Of a stretch of DNA of 33,720 nucleotides, positions 1-5,937 are shown one piece after another. This stretch comes from a virus, in IMG/VR virus record IMGVR_UViG_3300007351_000040, positions 1 to 33,720 of that record; one strand, given 5' to 3'. Each line of letters opens with the position of its first letter. Positions within the stretch are counted from its first letter, which is position 1. Below the pieces are notes generated by a model that saw only the letters and a list, made by a program, of their open reading frames with translations, made no database searches and was not told the origin of the DNA. The translations under genes and the position numbers were made by a program.

Positions 1-10
1 CTTCCGATCT
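1..10 (+). other. Probable residual sequencing-adapter end
   Basis: The first ten bases, CTTCCGATCT, are identical to the 3' end of the standard Illumina adapter (which ends in GCTCTTCCGATCT). A ten-base match exactly at position 1 is very unlikely by chance. It suggests that this is an untrimmed contig end and that these bases are not biological. The reading frame of the partial gene that follows continues through them, so coincidence is not fully excluded. Confidence 0.7.
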
Positions 11-80
11 TGCAAAAGCGCTTGGCGTTGCTGAATCCGACTTGTTTCCGGCAACCCGGAAGAATGGTCGGGCGTCCTAG
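3..80 (+). CDS. C-terminal fragment of an XRE/Cro-CI-type regulator (partial)
   Basis: An open frame enters from the left edge and stops at TAG 78-80. The 25 visible residues include LAKALGV followed by ESDLF. This resembles the last helix of XRE-family DNA-binding domains, where a line such as 'LAKALGVSESDLF' commonly ends the domain. It lies directly upstream of the recombination genes, where a phage regulator would be expected. The first two or three residues may be encoded by adapter sequence. The start and most of the protein are missing, so the assignment rests on a short motif. Confidence 0.45.
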   Translation, partial: SDLAKALGVAESDLFPATRKNGRAS

Positions 81-160
81 AATTTGATTCTGGCATTACG
101 CGCACCGCTTGCGCCCGTCAAGGGCGCCAGGCATTCGTGCGCCTTTTTGAAGGATTGTTT

Positions 161-433
161 GTGGAAGTGAAAAATAAACATGATTTAGTGGCCCCCATCG
201 CCCCCCCAAATATCGTGGAGCTTCCTTTTGAACCCTTGAGCGTGAAGTCGCTTTGGCAGGCGACACTCGTGGGCCTTGGCATTCGGCCGGCGTTTCAAGG
301 GTTAGCCATTATCCAAACTCTTCAACATAGGTTCTTGGCCGAGACTTGCGCTGAGATTCTCCTTGAGGCCCGTGGCAACCCCCAAGCTGAAGAGCTGATT
401 TTGAAATTCTATAAAGCCTGTATCAAGGAGTAA
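161..433 (+). CDS. Hypothetical protein upstream of RecT
   Basis: A 90-residue protein of unknown function. I chose GTG at 161 rather than the upstream in-frame GTG at 137 because AAGGA lies at 150-154, six bases before it. The N-terminus is proline-rich (APIAPPNIVELPFEP) and the rest looks helical with no membrane segment. The stop at 431-433 is followed three bases later by the recT start, so the two genes are very likely co-transcribed and translationally coupled. Small accessory proteins are common beside phage RecT genes, but I see no motif that gives this one a role. Confidence 0.6.
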   Translation: MEVKNKHDLVAPIAPPNIVELPFEPLSVKSLWQATLVGLGIRPAFQGLAIIQTLQHRFLAETCAEILLEARGNPQAEELILKFYKACIKE

Positions 434-436
434 TGA

Positions 437-1435
437 GTGAGTAATCAGGAGCGCAAGGCTAACTTGCCTGCAATCTTAAAGACATGTGAACCGACCTTTA
501 CGCAGCTGGCCCGTCGGCACCAGGTGCCGGACTTTACCTTCGAACGCGAGTGCGCTTTTGCGCTTCAGATTCTTAAAGATCCCTCGAATGATTATCTGGC
601 CCAAGTGGCCGCGGGGAATCCCGACTCTCTCAAAGAGGCGATTATCAACGTGGCCGCAGTCGGGTTGAGCCTAAGTCCCGTGTTCAAGTTCGCGTATCTC
701 GTGCCCCGAAAGAAGAGGGTGTGCCTCGACGTTTCCTATCAAGGGTATGTGGAGCTCGCCACTTCCCGCGGAGTCGTCCGCTCGGTGAAGGCTGTTATCG
801 TCCACGACAACGATAAGTTTGAATTTCAAGGCATCAATAAGGAGCCGGTCTTTAGCTGCAATCCGTTCGCCCCCCCAAAAGAGCGCGGCGCCGTTGTCGG
901 CGGCTTTGTTGTGGCAGAAACTCCGGATGGACACCTGCTCGTCGACTTCATGGCCATCCATGAGATCTATGCCATCAGAGATAGGTCAGAGGGTTGGAAG
1001 GCTCACAAAGAGAGAGGGATAAACTCGCCCTGGCTTACTGATGAGCCTGAGATGATCAAGAAGACCCTTATCAGGCGCGCACAAAAGTCGTGGCCCAAAT
1101 CCGCGGTCAAAGGTGTGCTCGAGCAGGCCGCAGCCGTCGCTGATGATGCTGACGGGATCGACTTCAAAGCTGAGCAGCTGGCGCCTCCGCCACCGGACCC
1201 TCATCGTGAGGAAGGCCTCGAGATTATCCGTGAGATGCTGGCCGCCCTCGAGCGTGAGGAGGCGGCTTTTGTCGCTCATCTTGGCCGCATGAACAATCGG
1301 AAGATCGAGAGCTTAACTGACCTGACTGATCTTGAAGTTAACCAGGCCGTAACATTCCTTGAGGGTGTGCTCGAGCAACAGAAAGCTCGAATCGCTAAGC
1401 TCGAGGCCGCCAAAAAACAGCCGAAGGAGGCGTAA
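437..1435 (+). CDS. recT: RecT-family single-strand annealing protein
   Basis: A 332-residue recombinase of the RecT family, which coats single-stranded DNA made by a partner exonuclease and anneals it to a complementary strand. Family-typical features are the N-terminal helical part, the central block NVAAVGLSLSP followed by YLVPRKK and LDVSYQGYVEL (roughly residues 75-110), and the later PEMIKKTLIRRAQKSWP stretch. The C-terminal 90 residues are charged and probably a flexible or coiled tail. GTG at 437 is supported by AAGGAG at 425-430; the ATG at 433 runs into a stop after three codons. The stop overlaps the start of the exonuclease gene (TAATG), giving the usual RecT-exonuclease pair. Confidence 0.93.
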   Translation: MSNQERKANLPAILKTCEPTFTQLARRHQVPDFTFERECAFALQILKDPSNDYLAQVAAGNPDSLKEAIINVAAVGLSLSPVFKFAYLVPRKKRVCLDVSYQGYVELATSRGVVRSVKAVIVHDNDKFEFQGINKEPVFSCNPFAPPKERGAVVGGFVVAETPDGHLLVDFMAIHEIYAIRDRSEGWKAHKERGINSPWLTDEPEMIKKTLIRRAQKSWPKSAVKGVLEQAAAVADDADGIDFKAEQLAPPPPDPHREEGLEIIREMLAALEREEAAFVAHLGRMNNRKIESLTDLTDLEVNQAVTFLEGVLEQQKARIAKLEAAKKQPKEA

Positions 1436-2169
1436 TGAAAACCCTAGCAGATATCGACAATAACCTTCAGAAGTTCGAAAAGAAATTCGGACTTACCGTT
1501 CGCGGAGCTCCGCAAACTTCAGAGGCCTGGTTTCGCATGAAGCTCGGCGTTTTATCGGCGAGCAACGCCTCAAAGATCGTGGCCAAGAAGGGTACCGACA
1601 CCCGCGCAACCTACATGGCAAGTCTCGTGGCCCAGGTGTGCACGGGAGTGATCGAGGAATTCAGCACTAAGGAAATGGATTGGGGCCGCGAGCACGAGGA
1701 CGGCGCCCGTTCGTCTTACGAGTTTTCGACTGGGCTTAAGGTCACGCCTCTGACCTTCGTGTTTAAAGACGATAAGTTTCGAGTCGGTTGTTCCCCTGAC
1801 GGAATCGTGTCCGATGAGAAGGGCGTTGAGTACAAGTGCCCATTCAATTCCGCGAACTACGTGAAATTCTTGATTGGCGAAGGCCTTAAGTCCGAATGGG
1901 AATGGCAGAATAATATGACTATGTGGGTGATGGGCGCGAAGCTCTGGGACGTGTCCATGGTCGACCCGCGCATGAAGGTTAAGCCGTTTCACTACATCAC
2001 GGTCGAGGCGGACGCTGCAAAGCAGAAGACACTCGACGAGGCCATTCCCGAATTCATCAGCGACATGGACAAGATCTTGGCCCAAATCGGCGTGACGTTC
2101 GGCTCTCACTGGGCCCGCATTGCCGAGCAGGAGCGGCGCGAACAGCAGGTTACGGAGGCTACAGCATGA
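1435..2169 (+). CDS. YqaJ/lambda-type 5'-3' exonuclease
   Basis: A 244-residue nuclease of the YqaJ viral recombinase family (PD-(D/E)XK fold), expected to resect double-stranded ends so that RecT can load. Visible motifs are the entry segment AWFRMKLGVLSASNASKI (residues 31-48), WGREHEDGAR with Glu86 (83-92), the catalytic SPDG with Asp122, and the E-x-K pair Glu132/Lys134 in VEYKCP. Length is normal for the family. ATG 1435 overlaps the recT stop and is preceded by AAGGAGG within recT. A product of this type plus RecT makes a complete recombination module that may also help form concatemers for packaging. Confidence 0.93.
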   Translation: MKTLADIDNNLQKFEKKFGLTVRGAPQTSEAWFRMKLGVLSASNASKIVAKKGTDTRATYMASLVAQVCTGVIEEFSTKEMDWGREHEDGARSSYEFSTGLKVTPLTFVFKDDKFRVGCSPDGIVSDEKGVEYKCPFNSANYVKFLIGEGLKSEWEWQNNMTMWVMGAKLWDVSMVDPRMKVKPFHYITVEADAAKQKTLDEAIPEFISDMDKILAQIGVTFGSHWARIAEQERREQQVTEATA

Positions 2170-2411
2170 GCCTAATTTCAATAGACCTGTCTACCCCTAT
2201 GCAGCTTTTGTTCGATGACCGTTTTCAAGTCACGGGCTTTGAAGTGGACGAGAAGCTTAACGTCCTGATCTCGGTTGAGAACTGGAACGGTATCGGCATC
2301 GATTGGGATTTCGCAAGTTTGACCGGCGAGGAGCAGCGCTGGCTGATTTCCGAAGTTCGCGCGCGCGACCCTGAGCTTGCCTCGAAACTTGCAGAGGAGT
2401 GGTTGGTATGA
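2166..2411 (+). CDS. Hypothetical protein
   Basis: An 81-residue acidic protein with no recognised domain. ATG 2166 overlaps the exonuclease stop by four bases (ATGA), implying translational coupling. The sequence is mixed beta/alpha, with a tryptophan-containing middle (ENWNGIGIDWDF) and a helical, charged C-terminus ending EEWLV. It contains no cysteine, no membrane segment and no DNA-binding motif that I can see. It belongs to the recombination operon by position only. Confidence 0.7.
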   Translation: MSLISIDLSTPMQLLFDDRFQVTGFEVDEKLNVLISVENWNGIGIDWDFASLTGEEQRWLISEVRARDPELASKLAEEWLV

Positions 2412-2734
2412 TCATGCACACGCCGTGGACATACAAAAAAGAAATTGAGAAGAAATTCGACTCCAGAACCGGAGAGCCCTACACATGGACCTATCATTGG
2501 GTTATCGATTCGAGCGGCGCGCGCATCGCCAATTCTCTGGAGTGTGGGCTTTTCAACAAAGCTGATGAGTTCTCAAAAGTTGCACAGCTTATCTCTGCCG
2601 CACCTGACCTGCTGCACGCATGTGAGCTGGCTGTCGCGCGACTAAAGGAGCTGGACAAGTATCGTGAGGTCGATTCCAGCGCCACCTATGGGCTTATTGA
2701 GCGAGCAATTGCCAAGGCGAAGGGCGTGGAATGA
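2408..2734 (+). CDS. Hypothetical phage protein with an AAPDLL motif
   Basis: A 108-residue protein. ATG 2408 overlaps the upstream stop (ATGA) and has GAGGAG shortly upstream; a GTG nine bases earlier is the alternative start. The stretch VAQLISAAPDLLHACELAVARLKEL matches a motif common in small phage proteins of unknown function ('...LIAAAPDLLEACE...'), usually found in early operons. The N-terminal half is aromatic and probably beta-rich, the C-terminal half helical. Family membership by this motif is fairly safe; the function is unknown. Confidence 0.72.
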   Translation: MIMHTPWTYKKEIEKKFDSRTGEPYTWTYHWVIDSSGARIANSLECGLFNKADEFSKVAQLISAAPDLLHACELAVARLKELDKYREVDSSATYGLIERAIAKAKGVE

Positions 2735-3006
2735 CCGAGTACTCCTTTTGGTATGATGACCACACGCTGTTGATTGGTGACGCGGAACTTGTGAACCGTG
2801 AGGCGCTTTGGCCCTCGAGACCTGCGCAGCCGGCCATTTCAGTGAGTAACCTTTCAATCGTCGTGTACATCGGTGGCACGGACTACGACCTGACTTCTGG
2901 ATTTAAACTCGAGCACCGCGATTACTTTGAAGAGTGGTTCAAGGAAAAGGTGCGCGAGAAGCATTGGGACGATTTGATATCAAATAATTGTGAGGAGGGG
3001 GCATGA
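2731..3006 (+). CDS. Hypothetical protein
   Basis: A 91-residue protein, start ATG 2731 overlapping the upstream stop. The N-terminal half looks beta-rich (YSFWYDDHTLLIGD...SIVVYIGGTDYDL). The C-terminal half is helical and charged (FEEWFKEKVREKHWDD). No family is recognised. It ends with GAGGGG just before the next start, which doubles as the ribosome binding site of the following gene. Confidence 0.65.
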   Translation: MTEYSFWYDDHTLLIGDAELVNREALWPSRPAQPAISVSNLSIVVYIGGTDYDLTSGFKLEHRDYFEEWFKEKVREKHWDDLISNNCEEGA

Positions 3007-3212
3007 AGCCATATTCTCGAGTCATTCAATTGCTCCCTGAGAATTCGAGCAAATTCGAAGATGAAAAGACCTTTACTCTCGGGTTCTACTTAGCTCTCTG
3101 CGAAGATGGCTCAATTTGGACTTACCAGCCGGGACTGGCTGAGACCAATCCTTGGCATCTTTTATCTGAGATGGACAATGGATCTTACGCCACTTTTAGA
3201 GAGCGCAAATGA
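3003..3212 (+). CDS. Hypothetical protein
   Basis: A 69-residue protein starting at ATG 3003, which overlaps the upstream stop and follows GAGGGG at 2995-3000. The segment LALCEDGSIWTY resembles the 'a-L-x-x-D-G-t-i-W' beta strand pair seen in many small phage proteins of unknown role. No cysteine motif or membrane segment is present. It is part of the coupled chain between the exonuclease and the integrase. Confidence 0.65.
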   Translation: MKPYSRVIQLLPENSSKFEDEKTFTLGFYLALCEDGSIWTYQPGLAETNPWHLLSEMDNGSYATFRERK

Positions 3213-3298
3213 AAAGACCGAAAGATTGGTTCATCCGAATCGCCCGCCGCAAAGATGTCCGCTTCTGCAAGTGCAGGGGAAAGTTGGTGCATAAGTGA
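3209..3298 (+). CDS. Micro-protein, basic, 29 residues
   Basis: A very short frame beginning with ATG 3209, overlapping the preceding stop (ATGA), and ending at TGA 3296-3298. The product is strongly basic, with many Arg/Lys residues and a CKC pair near the C-terminus (FCKCRGK). The start and stop overlaps with both neighbours argue that it is translated. A nucleic-acid-binding role would suit its charge, but this is inference only. Confidence 0.5.
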   Translation: MKRPKDWFIRIARRKDVRFCKCRGKLVHK

Positions 3299-3390
3299 AC
3301 CGCGATTTCGGCTCATTCGTCTTAACCTTAATTCTCATTCTCTCATCCGTGGGGGCCATGGCCGCAATCTGGCTGATAGCTTTTAGATGA
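3295..3390 (+). CDS. Micro-protein with one membrane segment, 31 residues
   Basis: GTG 3295 overlaps the stop of the micro-gene before it (GTGA), and its TGA 3388-3390 overlaps the ATG of the next gene. After a short polar start (NRDFGS) the product is almost entirely hydrophobic (FVLTLILILSSVGAMAAIWLIAF). It therefore looks like a single-span inner-membrane peptide. Small early membrane peptides of phages can act in exclusion or in signalling to host proteins, but nothing here shows which. Confidence 0.5.
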   Translation: MNRDFGSFVLTLILILSSVGAMAAIWLIAFR

Positions 3391-3638
3391 ATCAATCGGG
3401 GGATCTTTTGAAACGAATCGAATTTGATTTCTACGAGCTAAACCTCGGCGTGCTTGGCGTTCGAGATGTTCGCATTGTCGGCCAGGCTGATCGCATGATG
3501 GACGGCAAGATTGAGGTCATGATCACCAACGTGTTCTGCAATGGCGTCGACATCTTTCAACTTATCCCCCTCGATCAGTATGAGAACATGAAGGCGCGGC
3601 TCGCGATTAGCTACATCGATCCTAGGGTGGGGGCGTGA
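3387..3638 (+). CDS. Hypothetical protein
   Basis: An 83-residue protein with ATG 3387 overlapping the previous stop. The sequence alternates hydrophobic and polar residues (RIEFDFYELNLGVLGVRDVRIVG), suggesting a beta-rich fold, followed by a short helical end. A TTG at 3408 could be an alternative start after GGGGATC. No family is recognised. The stop is immediately followed by the next start at 3639. Confidence 0.6.
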   Translation: MNQSGDLLKRIEFDFYELNLGVLGVRDVRIVGQADRMMDGKIEVMITNVFCNGVDIFQLIPLDQYENMKARLAISYIDPRVGA

Positions 3639-4268
3639 ATGGAAATTGGTGTTACTCAGACACTAAAAGGCCTTCTAAAGCGCTCGCCCGATAAACTCAG
3701 CGAAGTTTCTGCGGCGATTAAGCATTATGTCAGCGAGTATAAACGGGCGATGAGAACCGTAGATGGTAAATCTGCAGCCCACTCTTTTCATGCGGTCGTT
3801 GACGGCCTGGTGAGCGAGACTCGAAAAGCAACCGGATCTAACCAACCGTCTTGCAGGCGGGGTTGCCACTTTTGTTGTTATATCCAGGTCGATGTATCTC
3901 CTGACGAGGCCGAGCTGTTGTTCAGCTATTTGAAGTGGAAGAGCCTGGAGTTGGATTGGGATCATCTCAAGCGCCAGGCGGCCGCGAAGAATTGGGGAAT
4001 GCTTTCCTTTGAGGACCGTAGGTGTGTCTTCTTGAGTGAAAATGGAGAATGTAAGGTCTACGAGCATCGTCCGATGTCGTGTCGAAAGTATTTTGTGAGT
4101 GGCGAACCGCAAATGTGCAATTCAAAAAAATATCCCAAAGGCGACGTTTTGGTCTACTCAGTTAACTATGCTGAAGTCGTTGCGAGTGCGGTCTACAGCT
4201 TGAGGGGCGCTAAGACATTAGCAAATGGGCTCATTGAGCAGCGATCTAAAAATGAAGTTTCAACGTGA
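3639..4268 (+). CDS. YkgJ-type cysteine-cluster protein
   Basis: A 209-residue protein with the zinc- or iron-chelating cysteine pattern of the YkgJ (CxxCxxCC) family. Cys72, Cys76, Cys79 and Cys80 lie in CRRGCHFCC; Cys129 and Cys138 lie in the middle; RPMSCR contains Cys148, with a further Cys160. The order C-x3-C-x2-CC ... C ... C ... RPxxCR is the family signature. Members are widespread and mostly uncharacterised, so the metal and reaction are unknown. It is unusual in a phage early operon and may have been captured from a host. ATG 3639 follows the preceding stop directly and is preceded by GGTGGGGG. Confidence 0.82.
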   Translation: MEIGVTQTLKGLLKRSPDKLSEVSAAIKHYVSEYKRAMRTVDGKSAAHSFHAVVDGLVSETRKATGSNQPSCRRGCHFCCYIQVDVSPDEAELLFSYLKWKSLELDWDHLKRQAAAKNWGMLSFEDRRCVFLSENGECKVYEHRPMSCRKYFVSGEPQMCNSKKYPKGDVLVYSVNYAEVVASAVYSLRGAKTLANGLIEQRSKNEVST

Positions 4269-4297
4269 ATTCAGTGAATGGGTTCAAGGAGAATAGT

Positions 4298-4480
4298 ATG
4301 GCAGAGAGAAAGCATCGTGAGTTGTGGACAATAAAGGAAGTCATCGAATACCTGAGGCTCCCGAAGTCCACGGTTAACCTCTATGTAGCGCAAGGAAAAA
4401 TTCCCTCCTTCAAGGTCGGCCGCCACCGCCGCTTCATTCCTGAGGAAGTTGAAAAGGCTGTGAGGAAAATGCCCGCATGA
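4298..4480 (+). CDS. Excisionase-like winged HTH protein
   Basis: A 60-residue protein with a MerR/excisionase-type DNA-binding fold (HTH_17). The order is WTIKEVIEYLRLPKSTVNLYVAQGKIPSFKVGRHRRF, that is, recognition helix, wing and the GRHRRF end typical of this family. ATG 4298 is chosen because AAGGAG lies at 4287-4292; the frame is open back to GTG 4265, but that start has no ribosome binding site. It overlaps the integrase start by four bases. The position directly before int suggests a recombination directionality factor (Xis); transcriptional regulation is the alternative. Confidence 0.82.
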   Translation: MAERKHRELWTIKEVIEYLRLPKSTVNLYVAQGKIPSFKVGRHRRFIPEEVEKAVRKMPA

Positions 4481-5565
4481 ACGCTGAGAAGTCGAAAGAC
4501 TGGGTTCCAACGAAAGATCCGCGCATCAAAAAGCGCGGTGAGTTCTATTGGGCTCGGTTTCAAAAGCGAAATGTGAAGGTCGAGGAGTCCCTCGGCACGC
4601 GGTCTTTTGAGATCGCCAAGCGCGCGGTCGAGGAAATCGAGTCTAACATCATCCTCGGCGTGAACTGGCAGAAAGAGCGCGAACTCGTCGAAACGGCATG
4701 GCCCGAGTTTTTGGCAGATAAGGCGTCCGGAAATAAGACGAAGATCGCCCGAGAGAAAACGCTCCGCGAGTATATTGGCTTCGGTGAGCGCTGGATCCTG
4801 CCTCACCTGGGCGGCGAGCGCCTAACCGACGTGACCGACGAGGCTTGGGAAAAGCTCGTTGAGAAGATTCGGGCTGATCGACCGGACATGCTGTTCTTTA
4901 ACCTTCGCAAGTACTTGATGGGATTTCTGTCATGGGCCAAGCGCAAAGGTAAGATCCGCGAGATGCCGTATCTGTTTGATCCGGACACAAAGACCCGTGC
5001 CGCGCGCGAAGAGGCCGGGCCCGGGATTGCTTACACGATCGAAGAGCTCGCCGCGATCCGAAAGGCGGCCGAACCCTATCCCGACTTCTACCTGTTCGTC
5101 TGCATCGCCCAATACATGGGCATGCGGCCTGGCGAAATCAACCAACTGAAGTTGGATCGGATTGATACAGAGTCGGGCATTATTGCGCTCAGGAAGGCCG
5201 ACACCAAGACCCACGGGGCCCGGCTGGTTCCAATTCACCCCCTGGTTATGTCGGCTCTCAAAGCGCGCATCCAGAAGTCGGTCGAAATCGGGTCACCTTA
5301 CCTGTTCCCAAACCGGGTAGATAAGGAGCGCCCGATGGATCGCACCGGTTTCAAAAAGACGTGGTACGAAGTGATTCAGACCTCCGGCCTAAATGGTCGG
5401 ATGTACGACTTCCGCCATTCCTTCATAACCCATGCGCTCACGGCCAAGATGAACCCGGTTGTTGTGGCGGAGATGACCGGCACCAGCCTAAAGGTCATCC
5501 AGAAGCATTACCTTCATCTGCAGCCCAAAGATCTCATTACCGAAGTCGGGATGCTGTCGTTATGA
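4477..5565 (+). CDS. int: Tyrosine-family phage integrase
   Basis: A 362-residue site-specific recombinase that joins phage attP and host attB. The N-terminal part (to about residue 75) is arm-binding-like, 80-165 is the SAM-like core-binding domain (REYIGFGERWILPHLG...), and 185-350 the catalytic domain. Catalytic residues are Arg217 in MRPGE, Lys244, Arg313 in YDFRHSF and nucleophile Tyr345 in KHYLHL. The usual His of H-x-x-R is Tyr310 and the usual GH is Gly335-Thr336; both substitutions occur in active relatives. The gene is translationally coupled to the Xis-like gene and ends 73 bases before the tRNA-like core, the normal int-attP arrangement. Confidence 0.96.
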   Translation: MNAEKSKDWVPTKDPRIKKRGEFYWARFQKRNVKVEESLGTRSFEIAKRAVEEIESNIILGVNWQKERELVETAWPEFLADKASGNKTKIAREKTLREYIGFGERWILPHLGGERLTDVTDEAWEKLVEKIRADRPDMLFFNLRKYLMGFLSWAKRKGKIREMPYLFDPDTKTRAAREEAGPGIAYTIEELAAIRKAAEPYPDFYLFVCIAQYMGMRPGEINQLKLDRIDTESGIIALRKADTKTHGARLVPIHPLVMSALKARIQKSVEIGSPYLFPNRVDKERPMDRTGFKKTWYEVIQTSGLNGRMYDFRHSFITHALTAKMNPVVVAEMTGTSLKVIQKHYLHLQPKDLITEVGMLSL

Positions 5566-5638
5566 ACCTAGCTGGTCAAAACCTGGACATTGGCTCTTTT
5601 GAAGGTTTTCCCAAAGTGGGACAAGTGTTTGATTTTGT

Positions 5639-5684
5639 TGGCGATGCCGCGAGGACTCGAACCTCGGACCTGCTGCTTAGAAGG
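5639..5684 (-). other. attP: Candidate attP core: 3' half of tRNA-Arg(UCU)
   Basis: Read on the minus strand, this segment is the 3' half of a tRNA: an anticodon loop CTTCTAA (anticodon UCU, arginine), 3' anticodon stem GCAGC, a five-base variable loop, a T arm CGAGG-TTCGAGT-CCTCG, acceptor strand CGGCATC, discriminator G and encoded CCA at 5639-5641. The 5' half does not follow: the 5' anticodon stem already fails to pair (GAGTC against GCAGC), and no D arm is present. This is therefore not a tRNA gene. Phages that integrate into tRNA genes carry such a 3' half so that the target gene is restored, and the integrase ends only 73 bases upstream. Confidence 0.85.
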
Positions 5685-5799
5685 ACTCGGCCCGAAAAAA
5701 GGGCGAATGAAAAATCGCAATCAAATCGCCGCATTATCAATTTCTCCAAGTACTTAGTTCACGACGTTAGAACAGTTATATCCAGTAAAGACCAGCACA

Positions 5800-5831
5800 T
5801 GTCCGAACCATGTTGGACACCATCTGGACAC
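5800..5831 (+). repeat. TGGACA repeats near attP, candidate integrase arm or operator sites
   Basis: TGTCC at 5800-5804 and GGACA at 5815-5819 form an inverted repeat with a ten-base gap. TGGACAC occurs twice as a direct repeat at 5814-5820 and 5825-5831, eleven bases apart, about one helical turn. A further TGGACA lies on the other side of the core at 5584-5589. Short repeats on both flanks of the crossover region are the pattern of arm-type sites bound by the integrase N-terminus. They could also be operators for the downstream replication genes. Only the repeats themselves are seen. Confidence 0.4.
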
Positions 5832-5937
5832 TCAATCAATTCACATTTCGAGATTTATCGCCGCATGAACCGCGGCATTGAAACTAAATTCTACCGCAAA
5901 TTTTCGGCAACGCAAGAGGGCATCTTTAGGGGGCAAC

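Larger units (their letters stand above)
5566..5937 (+). other. Intergenic attachment region (372 bases)
   Basis: This gap between integrase and replication initiator contains no convincing gene. It holds the tRNA-like core at 5639-5684, TGGACA-type repeats at 5584, 5814 and 5825, and a small hairpin GCCC-GAAAAAA-GGGC around 5690-5705. An AT-richer stretch lies at about 5730-5780. Reading frames that cross it (for example 5361 onward) are extensions of out-of-frame translation of int. I see no strong -35/-10 pair, although a promoter for the replication genes would be expected here. Confidence 0.6.

Noticed and set aside
1570-2181. A 203-codon minus-strand frame opposite the exonuclease gene
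   Set aside because: The plus-strand exonuclease has all catalytic motifs. The antisense product shows no family and has no credible start signal.
5639-5690. A complete tRNA-Arg gene
   Set aside because: Only the 3' half is present; the 5' anticodon stem does not pair and there is no D arm or 5' acceptor strand. It is better explained as an attachment site.
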